Below are positions 16,870 through 25,931 of a stretch of 64,000 nucleotides of DNA, in pieces (within the stretch, counting starts at the first letter, position 1; the number at the start of each line of letters is the position of its first letter). Made by a program: the position numbers and the translations under genes. The notes beneath the pieces are model-generated. The model was not told the DNA's origin and did not search any database. It saw only the letters and a list, made by a program, of their open reading frames with translations. Source of the stretch: Lacrimispora amygdalina (GTDB lineage: Bacteria > Bacillota > Clostridia > Lachnospirales > Lachnospiraceae); NCBI RefSeq assembly GCF_900205965.1, contig NZ_OAOF01000004.1, positions 62,001 to 126,000 of the forward strand, in the 5' to 3' direction.

Positions 16870-19398
16870 CTAGAATACTTGCTCTGTACGATTAATGATG
16901 TCATCCTGAAGGCTCTTATCAAGGTAAATGAAATGAGCGCTGTATCCAGCCACACGGACAACCAGATTCTTATATTTATCCGGATGATTTTGTGCATCAA
17001 CCAAAGTTTCACGGCCTACTACGTTATACTGTACATGCATTCCTTTCTGATCAAAGAATCCTCTTACCAATGCAGAAAGTTTTTCCAGTCCTTCTCTTCC
17101 GCTTAGAGCAGAGGGATGGAATTTCTGATTGAATAACGTACCGTTTGAAACAATCATGTGGTCTAAATGTGCAACTGAATTCGCTGCCGCAGTCGGTCCA
17201 TTAGTGTCCCTTCCGGATACCGGGGATACACCGTCAGCCAAAGGCTCTCCTGCCTTTCTTCCGTCCGGCATCGCACCAGTCTGTTCACCCATAGGCACAT
17301 TTGCAGATACCGGATACAAACCTGGCTGGAATTGTCCTCCCCTGACATTTCTGTATTTTTCTACTTCACGGCAATATACCAGTGCAGAAAGTCTTGCCAG
17401 GTCATCGGCTGCTTCAATATCATTTCCGAACTTCGGCACATTTTCCATATCCTCCAGCATAGTGCTGTAATCGCCGGAAGCTTTCTTTCCTGTTATTCCC
17501 TGGGAGGTAATCTCTGCAAGACGGGCAATATGTTCCGGAGTCAGGCTCTTTCCCCCTTCTGTCAGACGGCGTACTACTTCCTTTAAAATCTCTGCATCCA
17601 CGGCTTCTACAGATGTTCCGCCGAAGTTATCCTCCATGGCCTGCTTGATCTGGGCGAGAGTATACTTTTTCTTATCAAATACAAGTTCCTTGATACACAT
17701 CAGAGAGTCGCCCACATTTGCAACGCCAACGCCCTGAGGTCCGGTAAAGTTGTAATGGGCTCCACCGCACTGAATCGACTTTCCTTTTCCAATACAGTCA
17801 TCCACCATAGATGATACAAAAGGAAGGGGCGCTCTCTGGCCATGGGCCATATCAACCGAATTATCTGCATTGGTGAGGAATTTCACACAGTATTGCATCT
17901 GTTTCTGATAAGCTTCCAGAATCTGCCCAAAGCTTGTAAAGGAAGTAAATTCTCCTGTTTGAGGCGTAATTCTCACTCCATCCAGACAGCCATTGTAAAC
18001 CACCAGTTCCAGAACTTTTGCCAGATTAAAGAATGCTGCATCATGCCAGCCTTCCGTCTTTCCGCCGGCCTGAGGCTCCACGCAGCCGATGATTCCATAA
18101 TCTCTCGCATCTTCCAGAGAAAGTCCCCGGTTTACCAATGCCGGAATAATTACCTCATCATTGTAATATGCGGGCATACCAAGGCCCAGTCTTGATGTCT
18201 CAGCAGCCTTAATTAACAGTTCATGAGGAGAACCGTTCCAGACACGGATTGAAATAGATGGCTGGGGAAGCTTCGTATGCTGGGTTGCTTCCAGGCATGC
18301 AATAGACAATTCGTTGGTCGCATCGATTCCGGTCTTATCCTGTCCTCCTACAATCAGGTTCTGAAACATGGGATAGCCGCCAAAACCTTTGGTGGATCCG
18401 GTATCACGGACTTTGTTCACATCGTTAAACTTTACCCACAGGCAGTCCAAAAGCTCCTGGGCTCTTTCCTTTGACAAATTCAGACTGTCGATATCTGTCT
18501 TATAGTAGGAATACATGTACTGGTCAAAGCGCATAGGTGAAATGGAGTGGCCATTGGATTCAATCTGTATGATTGCCTGCACAAACCAGAAAGATTGTAA
18601 AGCCTCATAAAAATTCTCCGCCGGATTAGCAGGAACTTTCCTGCAGTTTGCTGCAATCACTCTCAATTCCTGAGCGCGCTTCATATCTCTTTCTTCTGCT
18701 GCCATCTTTTCAGCCAGAGCTGCAAAACGCTGAGAATAACGAATTGCTGCTTTTGATGTAATAATTACCGCATTTAAGAAATGGGTCTTCTCAATCGAGT
18801 CAGGACAGCCTTTATCCAGGTTCGCCAACGCATTCTCCGCATCTTTGATGATGCCTGAAAAACCATTCTTCAAAACCCTTCCATAATCAACGCTGATATG
18901 GCCTACTCCATTAAAATAATAATTTCCTACAGTAAACACATTATGATTCATGGCTGTCTTTGTATCATCATACATTAATTCTGTTGCCAGTTCATTAACA
19001 GTACGGCCATTCCAGTATGTAAAGCACTCTTTCAGCTGATTTTTCACTTCATCTGTAATGGTAAATACATCACCCTTACGCTGTGCGAGTAAATCAAACT
19101 CTTCCAAAAGCCATTTGTTAGAAAACTCCGGGAAAATCTGCGTGGATCTCGGTGCTGTTGTAAGATTACCTACAATCAATTCACCGTCACGGATCACCAG
19201 CGTCATATTTTCCAGAATATATTCCAGTGCTTTTGCTCTTCTAAGAACCATCGGCAGTGCTTCTGTCTCTTTATAAGACTTTGTTATCAGTAAAGCCCTC
19301 TCTGATTCCACTGCAGGCAATGCCTTATATAATCCATCTATTAAGTTCTGAATCCTTGGGCTTGTTTCCTCCGGCCCAATATTTAATAACTGCTTCAT
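16870..19398 (-). CDS. B12-independent glycerol/1,2-propanediol dehydratase (glycyl radical enzyme)
   Basis: 842 residues from the ATG at 19398, which has GGAGG seven bases upstream; a GTG 21 bases earlier is less likely. It closely matches the known Clostridium butyricum glycerol dehydratase pattern: GHSISPMRFDQYMY, the thiyl-radical loop GIIGCVEPQ (C439, E441) and the glycyl radical site RVAGYSAHF (G818). It differs from that enzyme by an insertion of roughly 48 residues at about 597-645, before VPKFGNDI. The insertion contains an amphipathic segment, DAEILKEVVRRL. Neighbouring PduP, PduL and shell proteins suggest it dehydrates 1,2-propanediol to propionaldehyde inside a microcompartment. 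Glycerol to 3-hydroxypropionaldehyde is the alternative, and the sequence alone does not decide. Confidence 0.92.
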   Translation of the reverse strand: MKQLLNIGPEETSPRIQNLIDGLYKALPAVESERALLITKSYKETEALPMVLRRAKALEYILENMTLVIRDGELIVGNLTTAPRSTQIFPEFSNKWLLEEFDLLAQRKGDVFTITDEVKNQLKECFTYWNGRTVNELATELMYDDTKTAMNHNVFTVGNYYFNGVGHISVDYGRVLKNGFSGIIKDAENALANLDKGCPDSIEKTHFLNAVIITSKAAIRYSQRFAALAEKMAAEERDMKRAQELRVIAANCRKVPANPAENFYEALQSFWFVQAIIQIESNGHSISPMRFDQYMYSYYKTDIDSLNLSKERAQELLDCLWVKFNDVNKVRDTGSTKGFGGYPMFQNLIVGGQDKTGIDATNELSIACLEATQHTKLPQPSISIRVWNGSPHELLIKAAETSRLGLGMPAYYNDEVIIPALVNRGLSLEDARDYGIIGCVEPQAGGKTEGWHDAAFFNLAKVLELVVYNGCLDGVRITPQTGEFTSFTSFGQILEAYQKQMQYCVKFLTNADNSVDMAHGQRAPLPFVSSMVDDCIGKGKSIQCGGAHYNFTGPQGVGVANVGDSLMCIKELVFDKKKYTLAQIKQAMEDNFGGTSVEAVDAEILKEVVRRLTEGGKSLTPEHIARLAEITSQGITGKKASGDYSTMLEDMENVPKFGNDIEAADDLARLSALVYCREVEKYRNVRGGQFQPGLYPVSANVPMGEQTGAMPDGRKAGEPLADGVSPVSGRDTNGPTAAANSVAHLDHMIVSNGTLFNQKFHPSALSGREGLEKLSALVRGFFDQKGMHVQYNVVGRETLVDAQNHPDKYKNLVVRVAGYSAHFIYLDKSLQDDIINRTEQVF

Positions 19399-19418
19399 GG
19401 TTTTTCCCTCCATCTCCA

Positions 19419-20198
19419 CTACATTCTTTCTCTCAAAGGTTTCATGACTTTTTTATAAATTCCGCCGCCTAAAATACCTCCGAGAATAGGCCCGAAAATC
19501 GGAACAACTAATCCATAAAAATTGCTGCCTAATGCGTATTGCCCCCAGCCTGCTGCCATTACAAATAATCTTGGACCGAAATCTCTGGCTGGATTCATTG
19601 CAAATCCGGTCAGAGGGCCAAAGGCGATCCCACAGAAAATAACGATGGCACCAATGGCAATGTCTCCGATTCCCGTGTCGGGTGCAGAAATATTATCTTT
19701 GTCTGTAACCGCATATATAGTAAGTACCAGCATTGCAGTCATGACTGTTTCATTGATAAACGCTTTCAGCATTGTTACCCCTGCTGCCGCTCCTGTCACA
19801 AAGATCCCCATCGCTCCGGTTCCTTCTGAAGTCCCTCTTACAAATCCGTTCACTTTCTCCATTTCTATAATTCGGGAAGAAAACAGATAGTAAACGAATG
19901 CGGCCGCACAGAAAGCACCAAGTATCTGCGCAGCTATGTAACACACAGCCTTTTTCCTGTCAAATCCATCCCATACAACCAATGCCGCGGTAACAGCAGG
20001 ATTTAAATGAGCGCCGCTCACACCTCCCACAATATAAATCGCAATCGTAATCGCACCGCCCCAGCATACTGCCATAAAAGGATAACTAACATCGCTCATT
20101 TTCAGTACCATGGCTGCTACAGAGGCAAATCCGATTGAAACGAATATGAATGTACCCAGGAACTCTGCCAGACATGGAATCAGTATTTTTTCCTTCAT
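19419..20198 (-). CDS. MIP-family aquaglyceroporin (GlpF-like)
   Basis: 259 residues with six membrane segments and both NPA boxes: GAHLNPAVTAALVV and GFAMNPARDFGPRLF. The Asp after NPAR is the usual mark of glycerol-conducting GlpF-type channels rather than strict aquaporins. Lying inside the microcompartment operon, four bases after the alcohol dehydrogenase and 20 before the dehydratase, it probably lets glycerol or 1,2-propanediol cross the cell membrane. Diffusion channels of this family also pass propanediol. Its presence is the main hint that glycerol could be a substrate. Confidence 0.92.
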   Translation of the reverse strand: MKEKILIPCLAEFLGTFIFVSIGFASVAAMVLKMSDVSYPFMAVCWGGAITIAIYIVGGVSGAHLNPAVTAALVVWDGFDRKKAVCYIAAQILGAFCAAAFVYYLFSSRIIEMEKVNGFVRGTSEGTGAMGIFVTGAAAGVTMLKAFINETVMTAMLVLTIYAVTDKDNISAPDTGIGDIAIGAIVIFCGIAFGPLTGFAMNPARDFGPRLFVMAAGWGQYALGSNFYGLVVPIFGPILGGILGGGIYKKVMKPLRERM

Positions 20199-20202
20199 CC
20201 CC

Positions 20203-21321
20203 TTATTCTCCTCCTGTAAAGCTTTTTTTGTACAGTTCCTTTAAATCCTTTTCTGTTGGCTGAAGGGGATTTGTCTTTGTACAGTTATCTCCTAATGCAG
20301 CCATTGTCATCCGGTCCAGATTATCATAAAAATCTGTCTCTTTGACACCTGCTTCTTTGAATGAGGCCGGAATTTTAATCGCTTCAGACAGCATTCTTAC
20401 CGCTGTCCGGAGTATCTCAGCCCCGTTTTCAGCATTTTTCGGAGAAAGTCCAAGCCTCCATGCAAGAATTCCATATCGTTCCCTCGCTCTTTGATCGGCT
20501 GCATTGTAACCTAAAACCCATGGAAGTAAAATTGCATTGGCTCTTCCATGGGGAACGTGCAATGCTCCGCCGATTGCATGTGCCAGAGAATGATTGATTC
20601 CCAGAGAGGTATTCGTAAATGCCATTCCCGCCATACAGGACGCATCATGCAGAAATCCTCTTGCCGCTGAATCGTCTCCATGCTTTACTGCTGCCGGAAG
20701 GTATTCAAATACAATCTCCACTGCTTTTTCTGCCAAGGCATCTGAGAAATTACTTGCATCAGCAGAAACATAAGCTTCCAAAGCATGAGTCAATACATCC
20801 ATCCCGGTATCGGCAGTAATGGAAGGAGGAACCGTTTTAGTCAGATCTCCATCCAACACTGCTATATCCGGGAGCAGAGTATCATCAACCACAGGAATTT
20901 TACGCTGATCCATTTTAATAACCGAAAAATTAGTCACCTCTGATCCAGTTCCGCTTGTGGTGGGTATTGCTGCAAACACCCGTTTTTTTTCATTTTCTGC
21001 GATCTTCCCACTGCAGTAAAGAATGCTTTTGGCTGCATCAATGGTGGACCCGCCCCCGCAGGCTATAATCAGATCCGGATCCGTCTTTATAAAAACTTCC
21101 GTCCCTTCTGCAATCAGTGCTGTATCTGGGTCAGGATAAATATGGTCAAACACAGTTACCTGTGCATCTTTTCTTAACTGTTCCATGACAGGCTTAATAT
21201 TTCCGCTTTTGACCATAAACGGATCGGTGATGACCAGTGCGCTTTTATAGGTCAATTCATCCAATACCTGTATGGAACCGGCACCAAAATATACTGCCGG
21301 CTTAATCTGAAATTTTTTCAT
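20203..21321 (-). CDS. Iron-containing alcohol dehydrogenase (PduQ/EutG-like)
   Basis: 372 residues of the group III, iron-activated ADH family. An NAD-binding region (CGGGSTIDAAKS, TTSGTGSEVTNFSVI) precedes metal ligands in the segment DVLTHALEAYVS and the later LAHAIGGALHVPHG and ANAILLPWVL. In a diol microcompartment this enzyme reduces propionaldehyde to 1-propanol (or 3-hydroxypropionaldehyde to 1,3-propanediol) and recycles the NADH made by the aldehyde dehydrogenase. No terminal encapsulation-like helix is evident. It lies between the pentameric shell gene and the channel. Confidence 0.92.
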   Translation of the reverse strand: MKKFQIKPAVYFGAGSIQVLDELTYKSALVITDPFMVKSGNIKPVMEQLRKDAQVTVFDHIYPDPDTALIAEGTEVFIKTDPDLIIACGGGSTIDAAKSILYCSGKIAENEKKRVFAAIPTTSGTGSEVTNFSVIKMDQRKIPVVDDTLLPDIAVLDGDLTKTVPPSITADTGMDVLTHALEAYVSADASNFSDALAEKAVEIVFEYLPAAVKHGDDSAARGFLHDASCMAGMAFTNTSLGINHSLAHAIGGALHVPHGRANAILLPWVLGYNAADQRARERYGILAWRLGLSPKNAENGAEILRTAVRMLSEAIKIPASFKEAGVKETDFYDNLDRMTMAALGDNCTKTNPLQPTEKDLKELYKKSFTGGE

Positions 21322-21342
21322 TTTGATACCCGCCTTACCTTA

Positions 21343-21603
21343 TTAAAATTCAATGGTATCAACAATTCCCACAATGGACATATCGCCCACCATGCTCATA
21401 TCGTTGTCTACGCTGCCGCCCCAGTCAACCAAAACACAGTCTCCTACACCTGCTCCAACCGCATCAATAGCCACATAGGGAGTTTCACTTTCCATCAGTT
21501 TTCCTGTCTCATCCACTGATTTTATAACCAAAAGCTTTCCTCCCACCAGTTTGGCTGTCTTCTGAGTGGCAACTACTTTGGCTATCACTTTTGCCAAATG
21601 CAT
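21343..21603 (-). CDS. pduN: Microcompartment vertex protein (EutN/CcmL/PduN, BMC-P)
   Basis: 86 residues, the size of BMC-P pentamer subunits. Family landmarks are the start MHLAKVIAKVVATQKTAKL, the G-rich GAGVGDCVLVDWGGS and the final strand GIVDTIEF. BMC-P pentamers cap the twelve vertices of the icosahedral shell. It lies between the aldehyde dehydrogenase and the alcohol dehydrogenase, as in other glycyl-radical microcompartment loci, with short gaps of 14 and 21 bases that indicate one transcript. Confidence 0.95.
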   Translation of the reverse strand: MHLAKVIAKVVATQKTAKLVGGKLLVIKSVDETGKLMESETPYVAIDAVGAGVGDCVLVDWGGSVDNDMSMVGDMSIVGIVDTIEF

Positions 21604-21617
21604 GTAATCACATCCTC

Positions 21618-23090
21618 TCAGATTCCGTTTAGTATCCGGCGTACCAGATCTTCCACTTCTGCATTGGAAACAGATACTGAAGCCTTTTGCTCCGTCTCCA
21701 CGCAGCCGCAGACCGGAATATCCCTTTTCATTTCTTCCAGGGAACGAACTCCATAAGCGATACGGCGTATATTGATCAGGTTCATGGGCCCAATGTTATC
21801 AGATGTGGAACTGCCTCCCACTGCACCGCAGCCCAGTGTCAGGGCCGGAACAAGATTGGTGGAAGCTCCGATTCCGCCGAGAGTGGCAGGAGTATTGACC
21901 AGCAGACGGGATACATTCTTCTTCAATGCAAACTCACGGATAATATCCTCATTCTGGGAATGAATCGTCATGGTATGTCCTTTTCCTTCATTGTTTAAGA
22001 TTTCCAGACAGCGCAGGCATGCACTTTCCCATGTAGGCTCCGTGTAGAATGCAAGAACTGTTGTCAGTTTTTCCCTGCTGTACGGATTTTTGTGAGAAAC
22101 CGTATCCTGGAAAGAAACCAGAACCTTTGCATCACCGGGTATATCAATGCCGGAGAGCTTTGCCAGTTCCTGAGCGCTTTTTCCAACAATTACCGGATTC
22201 ATGGTCATATTGGGACGAAGCAGAAATCTTCCCAGTTTTTCGGACTGCTCCTCTGTCATAAAATAAAAACCCTGACGCTTCATTTCTTCTACGACCGTTT
22301 CTTTCATATCTGCTTCCACAACAACAGACTGTTCCGACGCACAGATTACACCATTGTCAAAGGTTTTGCTCTCTAAAATCTGACTTACAGCCTTTTTTAC
22401 ATCTGCGCTTCGCTCAATAAATGCAGGTCCATTTCCAGGTCCTACCCCAATGGCCGGGGTTCCTGAACTGTATGCTGCCTTTACCATGGCTTCTCCGCCT
22501 GTAGCCAGAATCAACCCGATATCCTTATGCTTCATCAGGGCATTGGTGCCATCCACCGTCGGGACATTGATGCATTCAATTAACCCCTCTGGTGCTCCGG
22601 CTGATACACTTGCCTCCTGAAGGATCTTCACTGTTTCCTTGATGCAGTTTACAGCAGATGGGTGAGGCGAAAATACAATTGCATTTCCTGCCTTTAAGGC
22701 GATCAGGGATTTGAAAATAACCGTTGAGGTAGGATTCGTAGATGGAATCAAGCCTGCGATGACTCCCATGGGGACGCCTACCTCCATCACTTTCAATTCT
22801 TTATCATCACGGATTAATCCTGCCACTTTCTGATCTTTCATTGCCTCATAAACATACTTGGCAGCAAAAACATTTTTAATAATTTTATCTTCCCACTTCC
22901 CGTACCCGGTCTCTTCTTTAGCCATCTTTGCAAGCATTTCAGCATTTTTAAGTGCTGCTTCCATCATGGCTTTTACAACCTGATCCATTCTTTCCTGGGA
23001 AAATTCCTGATAAGACGACTGCGCTTCTTTTGCCTTAGCCACCTTATTTCTGACCTCCTGTATACTACGGAGGTCCTTATCATATTCCAT
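21618..23090 (-). CDS. pduP: CoA-acylating aldehyde dehydrogenase (PduP-like)
   Basis: 490 residues from the ATG at 23090, which overlaps the upstream stop (TGATG). ALDH-superfamily landmarks are IPSTNPTSTVIFKS, TGGEAMVKAAYSSGTPAIG and the catalytic cysteine in NGVICASEQ (C250). It oxidises the aldehyde to acyl-CoA with NAD, inside the microcompartment. The C-terminus, after a CGCVE linker, ends in NAEVEDLVRRILNGI, a predicted amphipathic helix of the encapsulation-peptide type. The similar DAEILKEVVRRL occurs in the insertion of the dehydratase from the same operon. Confidence 0.92.
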   Translation of the reverse strand: MEYDKDLRSIQEVRNKVAKAKEAQSSYQEFSQERMDQVVKAMMEAALKNAEMLAKMAKEETGYGKWEDKIIKNVFAAKYVYEAMKDQKVAGLIRDDKELKVMEVGVPMGVIAGLIPSTNPTSTVIFKSLIALKAGNAIVFSPHPSAVNCIKETVKILQEASVSAGAPEGLIECINVPTVDGTNALMKHKDIGLILATGGEAMVKAAYSSGTPAIGVGPGNGPAFIERSADVKKAVSQILESKTFDNGVICASEQSVVVEADMKETVVEEMKRQGFYFMTEEQSEKLGRFLLRPNMTMNPVIVGKSAQELAKLSGIDIPGDAKVLVSFQDTVSHKNPYSREKLTTVLAFYTEPTWESACLRCLEILNNEGKGHTMTIHSQNEDIIREFALKKNVSRLLVNTPATLGGIGASTNLVPALTLGCGAVGGSSTSDNIGPMNLINIRRIAYGVRSLEEMKRDIPVCGCVETEQKASVSVSNAEVEDLVRRILNGI

Positions 23091-23872
23091 CACGGCTGAT
23101 TCCCCTTTTTCTTTTCAATAATTTCTACAATAATGTTCGTTTCGTTTAATGCTTCTCTTGCCGAAGGAGTAATGACACTCCTGGACGATACTCTGATCCT
23201 CTGCCCCGGACTAAACCTTTGCACATCTTTCAGAGTCAGCACCTGATAAACCTCTGATGATATTTGTTCTGATGATGTTTGTTCCGGAAAATGGCTTTCT
23301 GAATAAATGGGAATTTCCGGATAAAGAAACTTCTTCAGCCTGGAAGAAAATTCCTCCCGTCCAATCAATATGGCGCCAAATTCTTTCCAGCGTTCCTCAT
23401 AACCAGCTATCATCCGATTATAGGATTCATTGAGATTCATCCCTTTTTCCCTTGTATGTCCGCTGTCCGGACTGCAGTTTTCCGTCACTGCCAGAATCGG
23501 GATCTTCTTCATAAAGCCGGCTGCGATCGCCATGGAAACTAAATTATCCTGAATTCCCATCGCTCCCTTTGCCAGAGTATTTCTGGTTAATACCGGAATA
23601 ATGATTATATTAATTTCATCTATTTCCTGATATAATGTTTCTCCATTCATAATATAGCGTGAGTCCGGCCTGCCGCTGATATCAACGGAGGCAAGACTTT
23701 TAAAAGCCGGGGTTACCGCTATTCTGGCTTTTGTCAGCAGCAGCTCATCAACCATCTTCTGATATTCCTGATAATCTGCAGTGCCTCCAGTCAGAAGAAC
23801 CAGTGCCTTTTTATCCATCATTGGCAGAAGACTTTTTAAAATATTTCTGATAATTTCTTCTTTTTCCATCAT
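23090..23872 (-). CDS. Microcompartment-associated flavoprotein-family protein
   Basis: 260 residues resembling the flavoprotein (phosphopantothenoylcysteine-decarboxylase-like) fold. It has a first strand ALVLLTGGTADYQ, a segment PVLTRNTLAKGAMGIQDNLV, and a following strand PILAVTENCSPDSG, as in FMN-binding members. Its N-terminus, MEKEEIIRNILKSLL, is short, amphipathic and resembles encapsulation peptides. Proteins of this type recur in glycyl-radical microcompartment loci, but their reaction is not established. Supplying electrons to the activase or repairing cofactors are guesses. It overlaps pduP by a few bases, indicating coupled expression. Confidence 0.65.
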   Translation of the reverse strand: MMEKEEIIRNILKSLLPMMDKKALVLLTGGTADYQEYQKMVDELLLTKARIAVTPAFKSLASVDISGRPDSRYIMNGETLYQEIDEINIIIIPVLTRNTLAKGAMGIQDNLVSMAIAAGFMKKIPILAVTENCSPDSGHTREKGMNLNESYNRMIAGYEERWKEFGAILIGREEFSSRLKKFLYPEIPIYSESHFPEQTSSEQISSEVYQVLTLKDVQRFSPGQRIRVSSRSVITPSAREALNETNIIVEIIEKKKGNQP

Positions 23873-23879
23873 TTTATCA

Positions 23880-24734
23880 CTATGCCTTCTCTTTCACAGA
23901 TGGAATTGACATAGCAATTCCTATTGGCGTCACCAGCAGGGGATTCTTCGGTTTATAAACTGCAATCCCCAGATATTTCTGAAAAACTGCTTCAATCCCC
24001 TTTAAACAGCTGGTTCCTCCTGCCAGATAAATGGGGCCTTCCTGTTCTTGCATAAAGGAGCGGGTAATGTGTGCCATCTTTTCTATAACAGGCTGAACCA
24101 TGGTGAAAACCTGCGGATAGTTATCCTGGCTTTTTTTGAACTGCTCCGCCTCTGAAAATTCCAGTTCCATAGCACCGGAAACCACTAAAGTCATGTGTGT
24201 ACCGCCGGTGGGTTCATCCATGGAATATAATATCCGTCCAGCCTTTACTGCCGAAACACCGGTAGTACCGCCGCCTATATCTACGACAATTCCGTCCCTG
24301 ATTCCCATCATAACGGCGGCAGCCTCCGGTTCATCAATTACATGAGTTACATGAAAACCGGCATTTTCCACAACATTACTGATCACCTTCGTATTTCCAG
24401 CTATGATACCTGGCGGAATTGCTGTCGCGGCTTCTTCCAGTTCTGTGTTCAAACGTTTTTCCAGCCTGCTTTTCAGCTTTTCCAGTATCCGGACCGCATC
24501 TAAGTATTGCACTACAATTCCGTCCTTTACCACGTTGGCCGGCTCCATTTCAAATGCTACCGGGCGGTTTTTCTGGTCTAAGACCGTCACAACAATATTT
24601 GAGGTTCCCAGGTCTACGCCTACTTTCAGAGGCAGCACAAATTGTTTTAAATCTATGAATTCTTTTTCGGAAGTTGCATCCATTTGAAGCAGATATTCAT
24701 TGGAACGATCCATTCCAGACTGCTCTCTGATCAT
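23880..24734 (-). CDS. eutJ: EutJ-like actin/Hsp70-fold ATPase
   Basis: 284 residues with the phosphate-1 motif VGVDLGTSNIVVTVLDQ, phosphate-2 motif IVVDIGGGTTGVSAVK and adenosine motif IYLAGGTSCLKG of the actin-like ATPase superfamily. EutJ occurs in ethanolamine and glycyl-radical microcompartment operons and is thought to be a chaperone for the signature enzyme or activase. That role is not proven. It sits between pduL and the flavoprotein gene with gaps of 13 and 7 bases. Confidence 0.9.
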   Translation of the reverse strand: MIREQSGMDRSNEYLLQMDATSEKEFIDLKQFVLPLKVGVDLGTSNIVVTVLDQKNRPVAFEMEPANVVKDGIVVQYLDAVRILEKLKSRLEKRLNTELEEAATAIPPGIIAGNTKVISNVVENAGFHVTHVIDEPEAAAVMMGIRDGIVVDIGGGTTGVSAVKAGRILYSMDEPTGGTHMTLVVSGAMELEFSEAEQFKKSQDNYPQVFTMVQPVIEKMAHITRSFMQEQEGPIYLAGGTSCLKGIEAVFQKYLGIAVYKPKNPLLVTPIGIAMSIPSVKEKA

Positions 24735-24747
24735 ATTACCATTCCTC

Positions 24748-25380
24748 TCATTTAATCAGCCAAACGGCAGCATTTGCCGGGGTCCCTGCCGCATTGGCCT
24801 CATCTGTGTCGATGTGAAACTCCAACGCAGACTGCTCAGTTACGCGTATCACCACACCGTGCATGGTATAGCTTTTTTCTCCCGGGATTTCTACCGATAC
24901 CGCATCCCCGTCATTTACATGAAAATACAGAGCATCTGCAGGACTCATATGGATATGGGGCTTTGCAACAATAACGCTTTCCTTCATAACCATCATCCCC
25001 TTCGGCCCGATCACACAAATGTCTGCTGCACCGCTCAAATCGCCGGAAAGACGCACTGGAGGATTTACACCTAATGAAAACGCATCCGTACGGCTGATTT
25101 CGATCTGATTTTGTCTTCTTACCGGGCCAAGCACTCTGACATTTGAGAAACTGCCTTTTTTTCCGGCAATGCACACGGTTTCCTTTGCTGCATACTGCCC
25201 TGGTTGTCCCAGATCTTTTGCCTTAGTCAGTTCATATCCCTTTCCAAAAAGAATCTCCATGGATTCCCTGGTGAGGTGGATATGACGGTTTGAAACACCC
25301 AGGGGGATCCCATTTTCAACCGGCTGATTCTCCAGCATGGACAATATCTTTTTTACAGTAAATTCCCGATTATTTGTCAT
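24748..25380 (-). CDS. pduL: Phosphate propanoyltransferase PduL
   Basis: 210 residues with the tandem PduL folds. Zinc-binding histidines lie in GVSNRHIHLT and in KPHIHMSPADAL, and a phosphate/CoA loop is seen in RVLGPVRRQNQIEISRTDAF. It converts acyl-CoA and phosphate to acyl phosphate and free CoA, recycling CoA inside the compartment. No acyl kinase gene is present in the window, so the acyl phosphate must be used by a kinase elsewhere. The N-terminal 18 residues (REFTVKKILSMLEN) form an amphipathic segment like the PduL encapsulation peptide. The start codon overlaps the upstream stop (ATGA). Confidence 0.95.
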   Translation of the reverse strand: MTNNREFTVKKILSMLENQPVENGIPLGVSNRHIHLTRESMEILFGKGYELTKAKDLGQPGQYAAKETVCIAGKKGSFSNVRVLGPVRRQNQIEISRTDAFSLGVNPPVRLSGDLSGAADICVIGPKGMMVMKESVIVAKPHIHMSPADALYFHVNDGDAVSVEIPGEKSYTMHGVVIRVTEQSALEFHIDTDEANAAGTPANAAVWLIK

Positions 25381-25904
25381 TTTTCATTTCCCCGCTTTCC
25401 TCTTGCATGAATGCACAATTTTTCCATTTGTCCCTTTTCCCGCGGGCATTTGGGGTCCTTGCACAGATTGCAGGTATATGCTGGTTTATTTACATTCTCA
25501 GTTTCGCTGTCAGTCATAATCTCAGTTTCTTCCGGGTTCTCCTCATTTTCTGTTCCGGCGGTCTTTTCTTTGTCCTCTGCAGGTTTCTCACCGCATTCCA
25601 CATGTGGAGTTTCTTCCGCTTCTGCGGATTCTTTCTTCATCAGCCAGCCCTTAAGCCCTGCGGCCATCCGGGGTATTACATGAGCAGATACTACTGTCCC
25701 GACCTTTTCTGCACTTGCCCGTGATGCAGCAACCGCCGCTTGAACCGCTCCCACATCACCGCAAAGCTTTACTGTAAAATAGGCTCCTGTTGCATTCTCT
25801 ATGCCCACCAGAGAAACATTTGCTGATTTAAGGCCGGTATCTGCTGCTTCTACCGCCGCAAGCAGACCAATTACTTCTATTAATCCAAGCGCATCATCTT
25901 TCAA
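25377..25904 (-). CDS. pduK: BMC-H shell protein with cysteine-motif extension (PduK-like)
   Basis: 175 residues. Residues 1-88 are a BMC-H domain (ALGLIEVIGLLAAVEAADTG, VGAVQAAVAASRA, VVSAHVIPRM) that forms hexagonal shell tiles. Residues about 90-140 are an acidic, Glu-rich linker. The tail CNLCKDPKCPREKGQ continues to CIH, placing cysteines at 145, 148, 153 and 164. This is the pattern of PduK, whose tail is thought to hold an iron-sulfur cluster. Whether the tail faces the lumen or cytosol is unknown. It follows pduB by 27 bases. Confidence 0.9.
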   Translation of the reverse strand: MKDDALGLIEVIGLLAAVEAADTGLKSANVSLVGIENATGAYFTVKLCGDVGAVQAAVAASRASAEKVGTVVSAHVIPRMAAGLKGWLMKKESAEAEETPHVECGEKPAEDKEKTAGTENEENPEETEIMTDSETENVNKPAYTCNLCKDPKCPREKGQMEKLCIHARGKRGNEK

Positions 25905-25931
25905 AAAACTCTACCTCATTTCTGTGCCATT

